Assembly (NCBI GenBank): GCA_949317995.1
Contig: OX439041.1
Span: 9,746,001-9,810,000 of the forward strand
DNA length: 64,000 bases
Origin: Acholoe squamosa
Taxonomy: Eukaryota; Annelida; Polychaeta; Phyllodocida; Polynoidae
Reading direction: 5' to 3'
The notes beneath the pieces were generated by a model. That model did no database searches and was not told the origin of the DNA. It saw only the letters and a program-made list of their open reading frames with translations. The translations under genes were made by a program, and so were the position numbers. Position 1 is the stretch's first letter. Each line of letters opens with the position of its first letter. Positions 1 to 11,642 of the stretch are shown piece by piece.

Positions 1-539
1 GACCACTTTTACAATGACATAAAACACCCACTTTGGGGTAAATTTCTAGTTTCTGAAGGTAAGCTGGAAAATTTCGGACTCTGCTTAGTGGGTACCTAGT
101 ATAATTTTGTGGACATGCCTTTTTAGTGTGTAATTGATATACTCCAATACATCAATCCTCTGTCTGTAATGTAACATTGTTACGTTTACAGTAGTCAATG
201 CAAAAGGTAAAAGCATCCCAAAAAGCCTCATTAAAGAATGTGCACATATTAACGCTAGATAACCAGTGATCAACAGTGTCTGGTTCAGCTCTTCTAAAAT
301 ATTGAATGTTGTCTACAGGAATTGCTTCTCAGAAAAAGTTTTCTTCACATATGCATAACACACTACTTATATTATTGCCTGGAGTAATTACGGAAGGTTT
401 ACCTATGTTGTGCTCGACTGTAAATGAGGTCGCATATAAAATTCAATAGCAGGGTTAGACATTGTGGTGTCTGCTTAGCTAAAATACTACCAAAGACCAG
501 ATAAGCAAAAACACCTTTTGTCTGGTGGAGTTGTTTTTG
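1..539. other. AT-rich non-coding start of window
   Basis: I see no credible coding exon, RNA gene or complete repeat here. The short open frames lack conserved motifs and convincing splice context. Confidence 0.5.
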
Positions 540-910
540 CGCCTAGTTTTTTTTTTTACACAGTATGTGTACACATGACAGAATTTTACAAAGGATACGT
601 GATAGAATACAACCTTAACATCTTTTAGTAATTTTCCACACAGTATACAACCTTAAACTATGTAATTTTTTACTTTTTTAGTTTTTTTTACTTTTACTTT
701 TTTCACACAGGATACATGGATAAAAGAACACAACCTTTTACACAATATACACATGACAGAATACATCCTTAAACTATGCAATTTTTACTTTTACCTTTTC
801 CTTTTTCCCTTTTTTCCCTCTTTTACTTTTTCACTTTTTTTTTACTTTTTTTTTATTACTTTTTACACAGGATGCATGATAGAACACAACCTTAACCTTA
901 ATTTTACTAA
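540..910. repeat. Degenerate repeats in T-rich tract
   Basis: Poly-T and TTTACTTTT stretches alternate with at least three imperfect copies of a phrase of the form CACAGGATACATGATAGAA followed by CACAACCTTAAAC, near 555-620, 640-660, 705-775 and 865-900. It looks like an old decayed tandem duplication. The open frame across it is low-complexity Phe/Leu and is not a gene. Confidence 0.55.
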
Positions 911-1490
911 ATCTTTTACAAAAAATGCTTTTACACCAACCTGCTTGACCTCTGAATCACTTTTTTAAAGAGGTAAATCTGACATTGTAAACACTTTTGC
1001 ATCATTTTCTGAAGTTGTCGCCATAGGTTTCCATGTAAGAAGAGTTTTTTCTATCTTCAGACACAAAAAGTAAATTTTGTTATTTTTTCATCGTGCATGC
1101 TACACTATAGTTTCTATGCATTAAGATGATGCACTATAATGCTCTGATGATTGTTTGACACATGAGCACCAGTTGTTGAACCAGTTGGTCACCGAAAGCC
1201 ACGCCCATGGCTTCTGATTGGTTGAGAGATCAAGGTCAAAAGGTCACTTCCGGTTCATAAGTAGGTCAAACAGATTTCAGTAGCTGTAGCTATGTGCTGA
1301 GTTTACCCATATATACTACTCTGGTATACTGGTATAATAAAACTGAGAGGACTACCTAGTCATCTTGTCTTTGTGATCAGACAGATGTAAACTCTTCAGA
1401 GATTGCATAATTTAATAAGGGCTCATAAGGACCCTCCCCCCAGCCCCTCCCACAGCAAGGTCATTTCCCCTTGAACACATGCAATATCTC
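911..1490. other. Non-coding, no assignable feature
   Basis: No gene seen. Positions 1300-1360 contain TATA-like and AATAAA-like strings (TATAATAAAACTGAGAGG) that could be the end of an old LTR or a chance promoter; nothing pairs with it in the window. Confidence 0.35.
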
Positions 1491-1620
1491 ATTGTGTTTT
1501 AGTGCAGGGATTTGAATGAGTGCCAATTCCATGGCGGGATACAGGGGTCACAAAATTCATCTTAAGGACTAAAACTAGATCTTAAATAAGTGCCTGTCTC
1601 ATACAAGGGCCGGGGGAAAT
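1490..1620. repeat. Dispersed repeat, AAATAAGCGCC type, copy 1
   Basis: This stretch resembles 3205-3330: both carry TTTGAATGAGTGCC or CAAATAAGCGCC phrases, a GGACTAAAA core, and then AAATAAGTGCCTGTCTCA. The shared order of blocks shows one family. Phrases of this kind are common in animal non-autonomous DNA transposons, but I cannot see termini or a target duplication. Confidence 0.45.
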
Positions 1621-1919
1621 ACCCCCTCCAAATCTCCAAGTGCTTGGGCGGTTATTCATAGCCATTCGCTAATATGATTATACTCTTGTCAGAGAGGGTT
1701 CGCAGAAACGATGTTATAAGGGTTTGGCACCCTAGAGATTTGTCGTAATAATTAGGTAATCAGTCTAGAACCCCCATGAGATATTCCTCTCAAACCCCAA
1801 AATGACCCAGCAGCGTTCTAATCAATGTCACATTACACCAGTAAATTATCCTGTTCATCAGGCACTAGAGCCCTCTTCTAGTTCTGGGACACAGCTCTAT
1901 TTTATTTAATTTTTATCAT

Positions 1920-2100
1920 TTTCCAATGAAGTGCTGGCGAGTCTGCTCACCAGCACTTCATTGGTGCATCATGCCGACCCTTTTGGAGTGTTTCAGCCCC
2001 CTAGGGCTGGCATGCTGCATGGATGTAGCCCGGGAAAGTTATTCATCAGTGTTCCATCATGACAACCAATGGGCTTGATACATGGCTGCATTAACCGCTC
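1920..2100. repeat. Hairpin-rich repeat (TGATGCATCATG family), copy 1
   Basis: A stem AATGAAGTGCTGG pairs with CCAGCACTTCATT across a short loop, followed by GGTGCATCATG and a second weak hairpin around AGCCCC/GGGCT. The same order recurs at 13040 and 14830, so this is a dispersed element made of several consecutive hairpins. Confidence 0.65.
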
Positions 2101-2465
2101 TGGAGGGCATCGCTCAAGACGGTACGACTGCACACAGCCGACTTGAACCCTTCAAAATTAGAGTTGGTGGTTTTAGGTTATGTCCTACGACTGCTCAGTA
2201 TGATCAGCACTTAACGTAGTAATTACATAGGGTTTGGTAGGGCAGTCGTAGCAGTGCATTGATGAGTGACCAGTAAAAGCAGGGCTGTAATGGTATACTA
2301 TAAGAATGAGCGATCCCACTACGATTTGAAAGGGTCTAGTCGTACCATCTTGAGAAATGCCTTCCTGTGACCACTAGATATAGGACTGCATTGACCTTAG
2401 AGTGAGAGATCCCACGATGATTTGAAGGGGGTCTAGTCGTACCATCTTGAGAAATGCCTTCCTGA
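2101..2465. repeat. TIR element of the TACGACTGCCC family, copy 1
   Basis: The left end (CTGGAGGGCATCGCTCAAGA) is roughly complementary to the right end (TCTTGAGAAATGCCTTCC), and the interior holds the pair CCTACGACTGCTCAG and GGGCAGTCGTAGCAG. The right terminal segment is duplicated in tandem (2300-2370 and 2400-2465). Related copies lie at 11643-11915 and, as fragments, near 4630-4790 and 21560-21760. It is a non-autonomous foldback or MITE-type element with no coding capacity. Confidence 0.6.
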
Positions 2466-2547
2466 TAGGGTTAAACAGGTGTGGGGAGATGGGTAAAACA
2501 GTTGTTGGTAGGTTCTGGATGGGAGCACCTAGCATGGTGGTCCACAG

Positions 2548-2550
<3 letters not shown>

Positions 2551-2613
<63 letters not shown>
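2551..2613. repeat. (TA)n microsatellite
   Basis: Uninterrupted TA dinucleotides for about 63 bases. The translated Tyr-Ile runs in this stretch are artefacts. Confidence 0.97.
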
Positions 2614-2616
<3 letters not shown>

Positions 2617-3200
2617 TACAGCACAGAGGGTAGAGTGAGGACACGAAATGTCTAGAATTGTGGACATTGGTTGTAACTGTCAACAGCTAAATCATATTGA
2701 AATACTAAGCATTCAAATAAACAGGGGATATATTTAATCAGGGAAATGGTTGAGATAATCTTCAAATGTTCTAATCCAGCTTTATTCATCATACCTAACT
2801 TATGTATATACATAATCTTTGTGTCTACTCTATTGCACCTATCCTGGAAGGAAATAAGTTCTCACACTCAATCAAAATTGCATTATTTGCTTTACAAATG
2901 TCATTTTCTGGTGATTCCAGACCCTGGATCCAGGTCCCCAGCCATTGTCTTCTAATGGTGAGAAATGACACCAACCACCTCCACCAAGAATAAGATAGTA
3001 TATATTGGCCACTAGCTGGTCTGGAGCTGGTTCCTGCGACCCACACTGATAAGATGGGACCAGCATGTCCCTGGAAGTGGTTGTTAACCAGGGACAAGGT
3101 ACCCATCATGGTATGTGTTATCAGTGGGTTTTACCTCAACCAGCGAAATTCAAAATGGCGGTTTAAGCACCCCAGCACTTATAGATTTTAATGAACCTTT
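2614..3200. other. Non-coding, no assignable feature
   Basis: Only short unsupported open frames. A weak inverted pair CTGGTTCCTGCG / CCTGGAAGTGGTTGTTAACC lies near 3030-3090. Confidence 0.35.
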
Positions 3201-3204
3201 CAGT

Positions 3205-3335
3205 GTCAGGGTCTCAAATAAGCGCCAGTCTCAAATAAGGATGGAGTATAAGGGAACTGAAATTAATCTTCAGCACTAAAAACAGTATTCAAATAAGCGC
3301 CTGTCTTGTATAAGCGCCGAGGTACAGTATGATTG
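3205..3335. repeat. Dispersed repeat, AAATAAGCGCC type, copy 2
   Basis: Contains three CAAATAAGCGCC-like phrases in tandem or near-tandem order and matches the block order of the copy at 1490-1620. Confidence 0.5.
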
Positions 3336-3444
3336 AAATCAATGAGTGCACGGGTGCTTATAGGCCACCCTGGACCTTGTCCCTCTAGGGGCCGCTCTTT
3401 GAGCCAAGGGGTACAACTTAGGGGCCCTTGATGGGGGTCCCTAT

Positions 3445-3620
3445 GTCCTGTGTTGATCTTAAGAAATGGCCATGTCATGATGTCGATTTTAAGAAATGGT
3501 CATGTCACCATGTCGATTTTAAGGAATGGCCATGACCCTGTGTCGATTTTTAAGGAATTGCCCATGTCTCATGTCACTAAGCCAAAAACTGCTCATGTCG
3601 CCATGTTGATTTTAGGGGTC
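3445..3620. repeat. ~36-bp minisatellite
   Basis: Four to five imperfect copies of a unit with core GTCGATTTTAAGAAATGG then CCATGTCA(C/T)(C/G)AT. Units diverge by single substitutions and 1-2 base indels. Confidence 0.85.
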
Positions 3621-4629
3621 TAGGGCCATACTGAGCAGTCACCTACTCTTACTATAGAACAGTATAGAGTAAGGCCTGACTCATATAGCTGAACTATTCC
3701 TACCACTGATAAATACTTATACTGATTGCTTTTATTGTTGGCACTAATGTAGATACCAGGAATACGACCTATCATATTGTCCAGACATACTAACACAAAA
3801 GTTTATAGTTTGGGAAAAAATCCCCGACAAGATCACGGACAAGTGGAAATGGGGTCACTTTTCCTATGCTCTACATAGGAGTGTTTGTACCCCATGCTCC
3901 CACACAGTCATGACTGTGCAGCGGTACAAGGGGACTGCCCTATTTTTTTGGCACTTATTAAAGACTGATGCGTATTTGAGACTGTGGCGCTTAATGGAGT
4001 CGATACTGCCCGCGATACTGTAGTGGGAGAGGGCGAATGTGTGTATTTTTTGTTGTTGATGCTGAATGTGGGGTAGGGAATATTGCGGCAGCGTACTATT
4101 GTAATTTCCCTTGTTACATTTTCCCCCCATCTCTATAGAAGTTGTACAATGGAGCGTGTATTCGAGTGATGGGACCCACCCACTGCCACGGCCAATGTCA
4201 TCATGCCGAAAATAGGCTCGCCTCATGATAAGATAACTCAGCGTCCCCCCCGCCTCCCTATCTCCCACTGCATCAAAATAACTTTACGACATGCTGTTGG
4301 TCGGTCCAGATGGTGCAGTGGGATAGGGAAGCTTTCCCAAGACACATAGCCCTCCACCTTCCCTCTCTCCTAGGCCAAGGGAAAATCAAATAATGATTTT
4401 CATGTCTCCCCTGACACTACTTGTGCGACATCTGGCAGTTTTACGACAATGAGACAATGTTCCAGTGGCAGTTGTGTGTTTGGTTGTGGTAAAAAGGTAA
4501 TAATAGCATTGTCATTGTGTCAGGAAGACTTATAAATGTAGACTTACAAATCCCAGAACACAAAGACATCATTATCATTGGCATTTTCATTTTCTAAATA
4601 GGTAAAACTGCAAGTAAGTCTAAAGGTTC
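3621..4629. other. Non-coding, no assignable feature
   Basis: A minus-strand open frame of 134 codons covers 3864-4268, but it has no recognisable domain and no splice or start context that favours it over chance. I do not call it a gene. Confidence 0.4.
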
Positions 4630-4790
4630 AGAACAGTAACTTGATGGATGACACCTGGTAACTAGGCCACGCCTGTGACATGACCAGTATACTATTGGGC
4701 TGTATTTTCACCAAATTAAGGATTCCCACTACTATTTTAAAGTGAGCAGTTGTACCCTGTTAAGAAATGGCCTCCAGACCATTTTTCATG
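4630..4790. repeat. Fragment of the TACGACTGCCC-family element
   Basis: The order TGACCAGTATACTATTGG, then GATTCCCACTACTATTTTAAA, then GTTAAGAAATGGCCTCCAG parallels the right half of the copies at 2101-2465 and 11643-11915. No left half is visible. Confidence 0.5.
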
Positions 4791-5845
4791 ACTGTTGTCA
4801 TTTGGGCTGAGATAATGAGTTTATGAATTTTTGAGTAAAGAGAAACCAATTTGTCAATATTTATTCGGGATCCTGTGTGAACTATGCACACAGTTAAAAA
4901 TCTTGAAACCGAAGACCATTGCCATGGTAACTAGGGAAAATTCATATTTCAACATCCAACCTTGCTTAGGAACTCCAAAAACAACATAAGAATGAGAAAA
5001 GAAACCCAGAGGTGATAGATGAAAACCTGAGCCTTTGAAGAATAACTCCCTTTGGAATATTTCAAGAGGCTGACTTCAGACAAAGCGTCCCTATTTTAAG
5101 ATTCAAAGGACATGCAAATATCATAAAAAAATACCCTCTATTGCATTTTTGGGAACACAAGCATGTGCAGTTCCTCCCCACAGAGTATAGGAGATGGGAC
5201 TAATGGACAGTGTAATATGATATCAAAAACTTCAATATCAATAACACCAGCATTTGGAAACTTGTTGATACCCAAGGGGGGGGGGTTGGGAATTCCCATG
5301 GGTGTATAAATATTGCCTTATGTTCTCCATGTGCCGCAAGTAGTCCGTACCACGTGTGGCCTATTAACCTCTACTGTGGTGCTTGGCTGCTCCGCCAGGC
5401 ACCCGAATTAAAAAATAGTCCCTCATGTTCCACCTGTTGCGTTGTGGAGGCCCGGGATACCGTGTAGGTGAGGCTGCCAAATCACACCTCCCCCCCACCT
5501 ACAGTGTATACTTACTCACTCACATACACTTCTTTTACCAACAATAGGGGCCTTCCAAGAAAATAACTCAGTACATTACACTTTGCACTAGTCAATTTTG
5601 CTACTCTGAACTTGGCTATGTACAGGCAGATACCCGGAACCACATCTATTTAAGCATTTGACCAAATGAGTAAATATCATCTGCCTGTTATTCTATATAT
5701 TCAGGGCCCTGAGTTATCTAAGTATTTTCTAAAGAGCCTTAGGCCAAGGGTCTGTGTGTGTATGTCTTGTTATTCCTCCACTTTTTACAACATTTTAAGC
5801 AATTGAGCAGTAATTAATTGCCTCGTTTTTTTTCTGATGTAACAA
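4791..5845. other. Non-coding, no assignable feature
   Basis: No gene or full repeat identified. G- and C-runs occur at 5275-5290 and 5480-5500. Confidence 0.35.
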
Positions 5846-5846
5846 T

Positions 5847-5916
<70 letters not shown>

Positions 5917-6057
5917 GACAGAGACAGACAGACAGAGAAAGCAAAAGAGAGAGAGGGAGAGGAGGGAAACAGAGAGAGAGAGAGACAGAGACAGACAGAC
6001 AGACAGACAGAGACAGACAGACAGACAGACAGAGACAGAAAGAGAAAGACAGAAAGT

Positions 6058-6119
<62 letters not shown>

Positions 6120-6166
6120 CAGACAGACAGACAGAGACAGACAGACTGAGACAGAAAGAGAAAGAC

Positions 6167-6213
<47 letters not shown>
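5847..6213. repeat. Compound (GA)n/(GACA)n microsatellite
   Basis: About 365 bases of almost pure purine on the plus strand: GA runs alternate with GACA runs in at least six blocks. The apparent Arg-Glu or Ser-Leu proteins in all frames are products of this simple repeat. Confidence 0.97.
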
Positions 6214-7825
6214 AAGTAGGCCCTGGTATAATGCAAAACACGGGAGGGTTGGAAAAAGGGGTGGGCGTGGGGTGTGGTTCCACACTTATGGGAACGTTAG
6301 GATGAACACTCTGGACGTATTGAAGTGTCTACAGAAGAGGAAAGTCAATTTAGCACAAAATTCTACCAAGCTGCATTTACCTAGTACTTCCAGGTGGTGA
6401 TCGTTTACAACTGGAGAATCAGGCCTGCATGGGTCCAGTTAAAACTGGTAGCCAACAGTCTAGCTCCGGAGGAGCAGATCATCTGTAGGTCCTCTTTTGA
6501 TTGTTCTATATAATATAGCGTGTAAAACAATCTATTTAGATATGATTTTGCCAAGTATCTATCTAAGCTTCTTGACTTTGCCTCAAAGAGGGATCCCTAA
6601 AATGTCCATTGCTCGCCGTATAGAGGCAATGGACATTTAGAATGAGTACCATATATATGGATAAAAGAAAGTTATTGTTGCCTGTATACATGTTCTCTAC
6701 TGAGTATCGATCCTCGCACACATTTGCATTATTTAATCCATAACCAGAAGAAAAAGAGTATGACGGACTAAAATCCTCATCAATTTTCTGGCGATTAAGA
6801 TGGAATCTGTTGCTAAGATTAAATCAGACACATTTATTATTCATTCCTCTTTTTTTGTTGTTTATCTATTAAAAAGTTCTTCTGATTGAAGACTTGCCTG
6901 GACAGACGTGAGGGAATGGCAAACAAGACAAACCCAAACCACAAACAAATGCCAAAAGGACTGACAATCTTGTTAATCAATTTACGCTAGGCCCAACACG
7001 AATGTACTATGCCAACTTTCTCTTAAGCAATAACGTGTATTGATATTAAAATAATGTTTGATAAGGGGAGTCACCAAACCTTCCTGCAAAGTTTGGATCT
7101 TCTACAATCAAACATTTTGCTATGAAATCACAATAGCCTTCCGATTCTAACATACAAAATGCTTGGGCTAATGCCTATGGATGATCCTAAATGTTTGTTT
7201 GTATTTGGAATAGAGATAGTAAATTAGAGAGGACAAACAGGGAACTGAATGACTGGATGATCTAGTCTATTTAGTGATGTGGTGCATATGAACCAATTAA
7301 ATGATAGTGTCGATAGTTTTACCTATCAGAATGATCAATGACAAGTTCTAAGAAGAGAAAACTTGATAAAAAGTTAAACTAACTATCATTTTACCCCACA
7401 GGTGAGATAATCTAATTACTTTTTGGTTGAGTTTACTACTGAACACCTCAGCCTGAGACTTGGCGATTTTACTTTGATTGAGACATATAGTCTAATACAG
7501 GGGGTTATAAACTCTGATCTTTCTACTTCATTATGTGATTATATATAGGGTATTCTTTTTCTCTGAAACAGGTATACATAGCTGTGCCCAATACCTTTCC
7601 TGTTCTACATGATGATTATTCAAACATACCTGAATCCATCATATTTTATAAATGATAAATACGACTAGATATAGACAAAGACAGAAGGGGTCCTCCAAAA
7701 GCAATGGATATAATCGCTTTGTCAAAATGTTGATACAGAACAGTTTTTACAATGTATGAACCACATGCTATTTAGCAATACCACAAAGATCCGTCTAATC
7801 CTCTTTCCTCTGCTTCTCCTTGCAG
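6214..7825 (+). other. Probable intron upstream of the K2P exon
   Basis: The K2P exon opens with a splice acceptor, so this AT-rich stretch is intronic or lies between exons. I could not recognise the preceding exon (first transmembrane helix and start of pore 1) here. Positions 7438-7470 hold a sentence-like match to 9744-9776, on the far side of the exon. Confidence 0.45.
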
Positions 7826-9705
7826 GTTATGGCCATGTGGCACCTAAGACGACCTGGGGCCGCCTGGTGACTATCGTGTACGCCCTGGTCGGCATCCCGC
7901 TCACCTTCTTGTACCTTTCCAACATCGGCAACTTCCTCGCTGACTGCTTCCGCATGTTCTACAAAAAGATCTGCTGTGATCTCTGCTGTTGCCAGAAATG
8001 CGAGCGCAAGAAGAAGAGAGAGAGGATGCGACTAAAGAAACAACGCGAATGGGCGGCACAACGAAATAGTGTCCTGAAGGCTACAAGTAGTGCACGGTAT
8101 ACAGACTCTACGATCCATGATCATATGATGGACGATGGGTCGTCCATGTTGGGCGAGGTGATCGTCTTACCGGGACAACCGGAAGACGATGACATGGGCC
8201 ATGATAACCTTACAGCAGAGAACGACGATGATGATAATAACCAATTGGTGCAGATAGAGGAGGGATGTCTGGGTGGATGTCCTTCTCCTTCTGCACAGGA
8301 CAATGCTGGGGACGGCAATGATGAACAATGGCAGAACTTTCCTGATGATCTCCGAGAAACTGCCATTCTTGGGGATGAGGATGAACCTGGTATTGTTCAT
8401 GATATTGATGAGTTTGGTAATATTATCAAAGAAACTGCTATTTTAGACTCTGATACTGATAATGAAGGTGAAGGTGGTGTTCCTAATTCAGCATCAGCTA
8501 ACTTTGGTGCTTTGAGTAATCCTGATCGCCGACAGTCTTTGTTTACTAAGTTAGACGATGCTAAAGAAACTGCAATATTGGATGATTCCGATGATGAGGT
8601 TTTTACAAATGAACACATACCTACCCCTCCGCCTCCTTCGAAAACAAAAACTCTTGAAAGAAAGTCAAAAAGTAGTAGTGAAGGGTCCAAAAAGAGTAAA
8701 AGTAAAAATGTTCGAGCTGTTTCTCCGTCAATGGAGGATGGCTCAAAACCCAAATCTGCATTAAAGAAGGGGAGTGTTAAAGGTAAAAAGAAGGAGAGAA
8801 GCAGAAGCTCAGAAAAGGATAAAAAGGGTGATTCTACTTCCTCTACAAAAGAGAAAGAGACACTCTCTCCCTCTCGGGCGGTATCCGTGAAGGATGGTGG
8901 CTCACTGAAAGGAAAACATAAACCGAGCAAAAAGTTAAAGCGGAAAGAGACAAAAGAGAAAAAGAAAAAGAACAAGGACAGCAAGAAGAAAAAATCGAAG
9001 AGCACAGGTGATATAGGAGAGGAAACAAGAAATATCATGGAGGATGAATTCAGTGGGCAAGAACTAGTGAACTCTGATGATGAATCCTTTGTGACCGCCC
9101 GGGCCGAGAGTGTATCTGTCGTAGGTGAGGATGGTGATGCCATCAATGATGCTTACCAAGGCGATGTCATAACACAACAGCCTAAGGGCATAGTTACCAT
9201 AGCAAAAGAGGACGGTGTTGTTAAGTATGACCCTGACTCGGTGGCCATCGATGTGGGTACCAATTCTCCCTATGACATAGAAATGATGGACTATAGGGAT
9301 CTTTCCGCTGCACAAGCATCGGCCCTTGGGTATGTCGATGTAGACTTTGATGAGGAGGAGGAGGATGAAAAGGTGACTGTACCGATCTCAATTTGCCTAA
9401 TCATCATTGCTGGATACATCTTTGGTGGGTCGGTACTGTTTACCCTGTGGGAGGAATGGGACTATCTTACGGGGTCCTATTTCTGTTTTATCACACTAAG
9501 TACGATAGGTTTTGGAGACATAGTTCCAGGAACTGACATGAAAGAGTGGGCTTCCTCCGAAAAATTGGTGCTGTGTGCGCTGTGGTTAGCCTTCGGTCTG
9601 TCCCTATTAGCCATGTGCTTCAACCTCATGCAAGAAGAGGTGAAGGACAAGTGCAAGTGGATTGGCACAAAACTTGGGCTCTTACGAGACGAAGACGAAG
9701 GGTAG
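7826..9705 (+). CDS. Two-pore domain potassium channel, terminal coding exon (partial)
   Basis: This encodes most of a K2P (TWiK/KCNK-type) leak potassium channel of the plasma membrane. A polypyrimidine tract and TTGCAG precede the exon, which opens in phase 1 with the GYG of selectivity filter 1 (GYGHVAPKT), so the first helix and most of pore 1 are on upstream exons. A hydrophobic helix follows (VTIVYALVGIPLTFLYLSNI), then a Cys- and Lys-rich stretch, then about 470 residues of acidic, serine- and lysine-rich cytoplasmic loop. Next come helix 3 (SICLIIIAGYIFGGSVLFTL), pore 2 with STIGFGDIVPG, helix 4 and a short tail ending at TAG. The loop is far longer than is usual in K2P channels and carries three ETAIL-acidic motifs. 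A filter split by a phase-1 intron is typical of the family. Family assignment is secure; the subfamily is not, though the long loop is closest to invertebrate TWK-type channels. Confidence 0.93.
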
Positions 9706-10740
9706 CAGTGACTGATGCTAGCAGGGAGCCCCCTGCATTATACTTCTGAATACCTCAGCCTGGGACTTGGCGATTTAGGTGAGCTGCTGGACTGGGCCCT
9801 GAGACGCCGACCCATTCTCACCGCCAAGTCATGTACCCAATCATGTGGTCAGCCTATCACATGGTCATACAGCCAAAGGTTCCTTAACATGGGGAGGGAA
9901 GAATAGCTAAAGTGTGTGGAGGAAAAACCCAAACACTGGAGGCAGGGATGTATGAGTCGCATGCCCAAAAACTGTGCCGCGGTAAGAAATAGTGGGTGAA
10001 ACACATGATGATACGGTTTGACATCAAAGCATAGATGATGGTGGATTACTATAGGAACTACATCATGGTGTTATCTGGCCATTATTGTGCAATAGATCCT
10101 TTCAATGCTGTTTTAGTACCAAAGGACTAGAAATGGGAGATTGGATCATATGTTTGTCAGTAAGATGGCCTACACAGAGAGAAGAATGGGTTAGGTTAGC
10201 CACTGAAGTATTGAAGAATTTTGCATTTTCAATTAAGCATCTCTAGGAATGATCTCTAGGTTTGATTTTTGGATAATCGTTTCAGTCTGTTGCCTGACTA
10301 ATTGAGTTTAATATCTAGAGTCTATCATTTTGATTCTGTTTTTATTGAAGATGATTCTAAACCACACTAAATAAGTGTAGAATTAATAAGTAACAAAATA
10401 TAATTAAGTAGTTGCAAAGAATTTTTTTTTTATAAAAAAATACTATGTCTGTTTATAAGGGTCAGATAGGCAGATTAGAACTGTCCATAAAATGCTTAAA
10501 GCTGAATGTCCACAGGGCAATAGAATTTGCAGCGACATGAAATTTCTATCTGCAACCATTTCCATTGCTCATTTACTATGATAAAACTACTTCTATCCAC
10601 CATTTCCAACAATAGAATACTTTGACAATTCATCTCCAATGTTAAAATACTTACATTGTTCATTTCTGACAATAATATCTAACAATAAATTCTGTAGTTA
10701 CAAATTATATCGCCCTGCGGACACACCGGTATAAACATTT
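9706..10740 (+). other. Probable K2P 3' UTR followed by non-coding DNA
   Basis: No further coding exon seen. AT-rich with no clear canonical poly(A) signal close to the stop; AACAAAATATAATTAA near 10390 is the nearest weak candidate. Confidence 0.35.
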
Positions 10741-10803
10741 GGTGTCATGATGCATCATTCCTGTATCATTGGTGAATAACTCACCAATGCATCATGCCTG
10801 CTC
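10741..10803. repeat. Hairpin of the TGATGCATCATG family
   Basis: TGATGCATCATTCC, then ATTGGTGA-ATAAC-TCACCAAT and GCATCATG form a hairpin like those near 1925, 13055 and 14850. It directly abuts the foldback element that begins at 10804. Confidence 0.55.
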
Positions 10804-11566
10804 AAGGGGTCGTAAGGGGCAGCTCCCAAAAAAACATTTTGACATGTAGAATAAGTGAAAATCGTAATAAACCTGGACATATTATACATGGTTGGAAGTG
10901 TAATTAATGCCTTTATCAATTTCCTTCCATCCTGTAAATTTTGTTGTCTATGGAATGTAAATGGAACAAAAACGTTCTTTTTTAGCTTCTTTTGCTTACA
11001 ACATCATTATGGGATTAAAATCTGTCATCTATGTTACTTCTAATGATTTCAGATGGATTTTAGGGGGATTTCCGAGGGCACTCCTTTTTTTACTTCTCTT
11101 GATACTCCAATTATGAAGGTCTACAGAGCTTTTCAAAGTTGGGTTGTCATTCAAAAGGTGTAATTTTCACCTATTTTTGCCCATTTTCCCTTGCAAATTA
11201 CACTTTTTGAATGACAACCCAAAATTGAACAGCTCTGTAGACCTTAATAATTGGAGTATCATCAAAAGAAAAAAAATGCCCTCGGAAATCCCTCCAGAAT
11301 TGTTCTCCACTCATCAAAATTGAAAATTATGACAATCTTCTACCCCCTAGTGCTGTCCTAAGCAAAAGGAACTAAAAAAGAACGTTTTTGTTCCATAAAC
11401 ATTCCATAGACAACAAAATATTACAGGATGGAAGGAAAGTTATAGAGGCATTGATTACGCTTCCAACCATGTATAATATGCACAGGTTTGATGTGTTTTT
11501 ACATTTATTTTACATGAAAATTTGTTTTTGTGGAATCTCCCCTTTACGACCCCTTAAGGGCTTTGA
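10804..11566. mobile_element. Foldback element with ~360-bp inverted arms
   Basis: The left arm (AAGGGGTCGTAAGGGG, TGGTTGGAAG, CCATCCTGTAAATTTTGTTG, GGTCTACAGAGCTTTTCAA) recurs in reverse complement and reverse order in the right arm (TTGAACAGCTCTGTAGACC, CAACAAAATATTACAGGATGG, CTTCCAACCATG, CCCCTTTACGACCCCTT). The centre is near 11180. With almost no loop the whole element can form one long hairpin. No open frame is plausible. I found no convincing target-site duplication. Confidence 0.88.
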
Positions 11567-11642
11567 TACAATCCAAATAAGTTGGTATGATGCAGCAGGA
11601 GGTTGTTGCCATAATGCTAAAAAGTGCACTGATTTCTATATA

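Noticed and set aside
3864-4268. 134-codon minus-strand open frame
   Set aside because: No motif, no splice sites, no homologous look; length is within chance expectation for the local composition.
5785-6285. Long open frames rich in Ser-Leu (minus) and Arg-Glu-Thr (plus)
   Set aside because: They are translations of the GA/GACA microsatellite; all frames stay open for the same reason.
8397-9146. 249-codon minus-strand frame opposite the K2P exon
   Set aside because: Ser/Phe/Leu-rich antisense of the Lys/Glu/Ser-rich loop; the plus strand has both channel filters.
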